Shown here: positions 59,961 through 64,000 of the stretch, in pieces
How positions within the stretch are numbered: position 1 is the first letter of the stretch
How the letters are laid out: each line of letters begins with the position of its first letter
Assembly: GCA_963678705.1 (NCBI GenBank)
Contig: OY783207.1
Coordinates: 4,960,001-5,024,000 of the forward strand
Direction of reading: 5' to 3'
Source of the DNA: Panorpa germanica
Lineage: Eukaryota > Arthropoda > Insecta > Mecoptera > Panorpidae
DNA length: 64,000 nucleotides
Notes under the pieces: model-generated
What the model was told of the DNA's origin: nothing
The model's database searches: none
Seen by the model: the letters and a program-made list of their open reading frames with translations, nothing else
Made by a program: the position numbers and the translations under genes

Positions 59961-60777
59961 TAGCTTGTTTTTTATGTTTAGTTCAGAGCGTCACCCAATT
60001 AGCTAATACATATTCCTGTATTTTATGTAATATACATTATAAAAACATTAGTAAGACAGTGCTGTTCTATTGTGTCGCAGATGTAAGAACGTAACAACGA
60101 TGTATCGTGTAATATACCCTAAATTGCATTAAAAGTTTTCGCATTAAATATCGTTACGTTGATGATACGTTTTTTAGATCAAAAATTGAATAAATAACAG
60201 TAAAATTTCTTAAAAAGTATAAAGATATCACTGTCAGTATCGCATCAGTATCAGGTTAAATTTGTTGTCGTGCATGGATGATTACAATACCTTCTCTCGG
60301 ATATACATTTCACAAAAAAGAAACAAATAATATTAATAATAATCTTATAACAAATATAAATGTACAAGTATATGTTATAAACGCAAATATATGGCAATGA
60401 ACTTATCTTCGAGCGCGAGTACCGAGTTAATATTTAAAGCGTGAAAGAAAAACCAGTTCATCCATTCCATATAATATACACTTGTTATATATACCATACA
60501 TGTAGTTCATGTATCATTTTCAAAAGTGAACTGTATTTTCACTTTACTTGTGTTTGTAAAGTATGCAAAAGATATCAAAATACAACCACGAAAAAAAGAT
60601 GAAATCTTCAACGTAGTAATAATAATTCAAATAGTAAATCAAAAATAATAATTACGTCATATGTAAAGGGGCGAGAACAGATGATAAGAGGAGGGAGCGG
60701 CGTCAAAAGTTTTGTAGCGTCACATATAATCTAAAATACGGCTTCCAAAAAAAAAAAAAATCAAAGTATATATTTTT
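59961..60777. other. AT-rich non-coding DNA flanking the mariner remnant
   Basis: About 60660-60735 contains GGAGGGAGCGGCGTCAAAAG and TTTTGTAGCGTCACAT followed by a 14-A run. It may be the 3' terminal region of the mariner-like element, but a matching inverted repeat on the other side was not found. Confidence 0.4.
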
Positions 60778-61268
60778 TCACATGTGTTTCACAACAGTGG
60801 GACGAAGATGTGTGATAAAAGCAGGAAATTTGTGTGACGGAAATAAGTTGTTATTCCATAAATCTGGCCATTCCTGATTGATATTCTTAGCCAAACGCTT
60901 CAATACGGCCAAATAGTATTCCTTATTGACAGTCAGTCCCTCTGGACCGAATTCATGATGCACCAAAGCACGAATATCTAAGAAAACAATGAGCACTACC
61001 TTGACTTTTAGGTAATGATCGCTTTGTACCAATCGTAAGCACGTGTTTTTGATAAAATTAATTCACTATTAGTCTTTTCTAACATTTTAAGAGAGTCAGC
61101 ACATGAAATTCCGTTCGCGACACAAAATTTAAAACAATAATTTTGTTTATTGTAGAAATCGTCATCGAACACCTGCTGTAACCAAACAAATTGACCGATC
61201 TTACTCAGATTTGGCATAGTAATTGAGTACAGTACTATCAACATACGGAAAAACAGATTTTTAATCAA
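60778..61268 (-). pseudogene. Mariner-family transposase remnant with large internal deletion
   Basis: Two minus-strand pieces in different frames overlap at about 61008-61032. The first (from an ATG at 61266-61268) ends YCFKFCVANGISCADSLKML, SKTRAYDWYKA, which is the N-terminal helix-turn-helix region of mariner transposases. The second gives KVKVVLIVFLDIRALVHHEF, GPEGLTVNKEYYLAVLKRLA and a PDLW block, normally some 150-170 residues further on in the family. It stops matching before the HDN motif with the second catalytic aspartate. The DNA-binding linker and the first catalytic aspartate are deleted, and the frame shifts at the junction (about 61015). The encoded product cannot be active. 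The element is antisense to the putative host intron, and its N-terminal end overlaps the first unit of a tandem duplication. Confidence 0.85.
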
Positions 61269-61845
61269 TAATTAACGCGGGAATTTTTAAATTACAAATT
61301 CATGTTACTTTTTGAACAAATCGGTTCGCCGTCTGTAAACCAAATTTTATTAAAATACTTAGCAGCGTTGTATTATTTAAAAGACTACAAAGTATACTAA
61401 TATGGGAAAAGCTAATAACATTGTATTAGGTATCATAAATTATGACGTATTATACGACTTCCAGGTTCCAGCAATACTGGTTAGTTGTTCACATTGGAAT
61501 AAACCAACGAATAAACCATATAAAATGATGATGAGTAATTGAGTACAGTACTATCAACATACGGAAAAACAGATTTTTAATCAATAATTAACGCGGGAAT
61601 TTTTAAATTACAAATTCATGTTACTTTTTGAACAAATCGGTTCGCCGTCTGTAAACCAAATTTTATTAAAATACTTAGCAGCGTTGTATTATTTAAAAGA
61701 CTACAAAGTATACTAATATGGGAAAAGCTAATAACATTGTATTAGGTATCATAAATTATGACGTATTATACGACTTCCAGGTTCCAGCAATACTGGTTAG
61801 TTGTTCACATTGGAATAAACCAACGAATAAACCATATAAAATGAT
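61218..61845. repeat. Perfect 312-bp tandem duplication
   Basis: 61218-61529 and 61534-61845 are identical base for base by eye and are separated by GATG. The first unit begins within the mariner remnant (at AGTAATTGAGTACAGTACTA). The second copy carries the same remnant start. Full identity implies a very recent event or an assembly artefact. Confidence 0.95.
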
Positions 61846-62377
61846 CATTTAAATGAATAAAAATATTTAAAATTAATTATAAAACAAATCAATATTTGAA
61901 TAATAATTTTCAAACACAGGTTTAATACGAATACCAGTTATTTCCTTTAAAAAGACATAAAAAAGGTTTAAGTCCATAAAACATAGTTCAAGTATTCCCT
62001 TTCCATATCTATATCCAGTATGATGGGAATTTAAGATGTACGAGTCACATAAAAAATGACTTACTAGTTTTGAACTGCATTCTCAAACTGTTATGATTTA
62101 GTGTTTCTTAGTGTTACCGGATATTATTAAATACTTAATTAATACAAACCGTTTCCTGTGGAATTAAATGTATAGGTATTTTTAGCATTTCTGGTTTTTG
62201 ATTAGGTTTTAATTATCTTTAAAATAATGAATAGAAGCTGATTATTGGTTTGTGTAATATTACACCATATATTTCGGATTGGAGTTGAAAAAATACAGGT
62301 ACATTATTTAATTATTCCTATATTTAAGGTAGTAGTCTTATTTGTTAAGACTGCTTTGCTCAGTTCTTTAATTTTTC
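61846..62377. other. AT-rich non-coding DNA
   Basis: Nothing supported. Confidence 0.45.
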
Positions 62378-62490
62378 TTTTAATATTTATTTGACTGCAA
62401 CAACTTTTAAAAGTTATTAGCACTTAAAACAATATATACATTTATAAACATTTGCAATACATAATTTATAAATATGAGTGTATAAAAATG
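62378..62490 (+). repeat. Dispersed AT-rich repeat family 6, partial copy
   Basis: Contains TTAATATTTATTTGACTGCA, AGTTATTAGCACTTAAAACA, CATTTGCAATACATAATTTA and TAAATATGAGTGTATAAA. It stops before the AGTCAATAAGG part. Confidence 0.7.
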
Positions 62491-64000
62491 GGTAAAAACA
62501 AACTGATTCATATTTTATTTATAAGACTTTGTTTAAGTTGAAGACACACAAAGTAAACAATTTTAAAGCAACACAAAGAGTTAAGATACACTGTGAATTC
62601 TATAAAATAACTTTCAGGACTTGTTTTCTTTTTGAAGATTGTTATAAATTGTTGTATAAATATAAAAAATATCTTTATGAAATTATTATGATAATTTGCA
62701 GTCCGTTTTAACCTCGAGATAAATTACATCAAAGTTCCAATCTTTAGCTAGCCATATTGTAGAACGACAACATCCTTAAAAATACAACTTTCTCATAAAT
62801 TGACTGTTAAAATAACGGAAAATTAAATAAAATGAATAATTTAATGAGTTGATGAAGTCTACTAATTCAAATAAATGATTCTTGTTAGGCGTATAAATAT
62901 CATATAATCACACGGTTAGTGTTATTACCGCCCCTCCGATCCCATACCCCACCCCTCTAACTATTACCGCGTTACCAACATAACATAAACGATTAAAATT
63001 AATTTTAATAATCGAATATCACATTCATCACTTTATAAACATAAAATGAAACAAGTACGAACACGTTCCAACCTGTTCTTTTAAATCGTTTTTGTTTTTA
63101 ATAAATATAATGAGTAAAACACCAAATTCGATAAACCGTTTATAGCAAAGGTTAAGTACTTTGATAGGATCCAAAAAATCTTTAGGTTTAAATAAAACAC
63201 AGCCATTATCATATCGTGAGGTGATGTCAGTGGAACTCATCCTTTAAAATAACAAAGATGCACCTGTATTCGTGGGTAAATAACAGAGTGCAAAGCCCTT
63301 GGCCCTTTTAAAACTTAAAAACAGATTGATGCAGTAGGAAATGTAATGATGTTTTATTATTTACTTTTAATGGAAGATAATAGTGCAATCTTTTCACAAA
63401 GCGTTGTTGCATTAAGGTTTCCTTCCTGGTTATTAGTTGAGGGCGTATCTCGAAAACTTATTTCCTATTTCCTATTTCGTAGAGAAAAAAATTCTAAGAC
63501 TTTTGGCGTCCCCGGATTTTTCCCTGAATTTCCTGAAAGCCCGTAATTTTGGAAAAACTGGAAATAAAGTGAGCCTTTTTTTTGTTGTATTACTTTTAAT
63601 TCGTAAAAGATAGAAAGTTGAAAATTGCATGTGTATTAAGGTATTCAATGCTGACATTTCTCAAAAATTAGAAATTCAAAAATTGAAAAAGGAGGAGTTG
63701 AAGAAATTCGGGGGCCTGGTAGGAAACTTTGAAAAAAGTTCATATTCTGGATTCTAGAACAACTAAGTATATTATTAATAAAAAAAAATTATTTGAGGAC
63801 ACGTGGACAGTATTTCCCGAGAGTAAAAATTGTGCTAGAAAGTTGAAATTTTGTATATAGGCTAACCTTGGTAACTTATTTACGAATCGAAAAAAAAATC
63901 CCAAATTTTGAAAAAAAGTTAGTCAAATAACGCATAAATTGAAAATATTTTTTATTTTGATAAATTGAAAAATTATTTTATTATTATGCGAGTTTATTAT
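62491..64000. other. AT-rich non-coding DNA to window end
   Basis: Overlapping short frames on both strands at 63346-63657 are unrecognised. The patch GCGTCCCCGGATTTTTCCCT near 63510 stands out in composition only. No exon of the PR-domain gene was found. Confidence 0.45.

Noticed and set aside
1..64000. CRISPR arrays, operons, bacterial promoters or terminators
   Set aside because: Composition, splice signals and transposon content are those of an animal nuclear genome. No regularly spaced direct repeats with unique spacers were seen.
1..64000. Endogenous viral sequence or LTR retrotransposon
   Set aside because: No integrase, protease, capsid or long terminal repeat pair was recognised. 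The only retroelement protein remnants are of non-LTR type.

Overview
The window reads as AT-rich, gene-poor nuclear DNA from an insect or other arthropod. The case for this rests on short degenerate copies of several transposon families (non-LTR retrotransposons of the jockey-like and I-like types, a deleted mariner, and several MITE families), dinucleotide microsatellites, TTAGGTTAGG-like words, and eukaryotic splice signals. No long open reading frames, operons, ribosome-binding sites or CRISPR arrays are present. The order of the organism cannot be fixed from what is visible.

The only host coding exon I hold with confidence is at 34736-34948 on the plus strand. It is an ATG-initiated, 71-codon exon ending exactly at a GTGAGT splice donor. 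It encodes the start of what looks like a PR/SET-domain zinc-finger factor (PRDM family, probably hamlet/PRDM3-16-like). I see no further exon of it downstream, so the remaining 29 kb is best read as part of a very long first coding intron, and the 34 kb upstream as promoter-side or intergenic DNA. A second, less certain host exon lies at 5736-5932 on the minus strand. It is a GC-rich island with a good acceptor and donor, but its reading frame is unresolved because more than one frame is open.

Region by region: 1-9 kb is unique AT-rich DNA with a few degenerate repeats, an RFX-type X-box palindrome and the minus-strand exon candidate. From 9-19 kb there are several 200-300 bp strand-asymmetric polypurine/polypyrimidine tracts. 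From 17-24.5 kb there is a repeat-rich block: two copies of a ~475-bp MITE (family 1), two copies of a TA-target palindromic MITE (family 2, one inserted in an older repeat), the 3' end of a jockey-like LINE, a long (TA)n(TG)n tract and one copy of a ~116-bp palindromic MITE (family 3). From 24.5-34 kb there is mostly unique DNA, an unusual concentration of ACCTG/CAGGT words at 31-33 kb, and a family-2 MITE nested inside a family-3 MITE. From 35-64 kb the putative intron carries more copies of the same families, a SINE-like tRNA-derived head, an I-like LINE RNase H remnant, a single hAT-like MITE, two copies of another MITE (family 4), a jockey-like LINE remnant, an internally deleted mariner, and a perfect 312-bp tandem duplication beside it.

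Nothing here forms a gene system in the bacterial sense. The informative content is one developmental-regulator exon in a large non-coding landscape and a readable stratigraphy of transposon insertions, including two insertions whose pre-insertion site can be reconstructed from paralogous copies.
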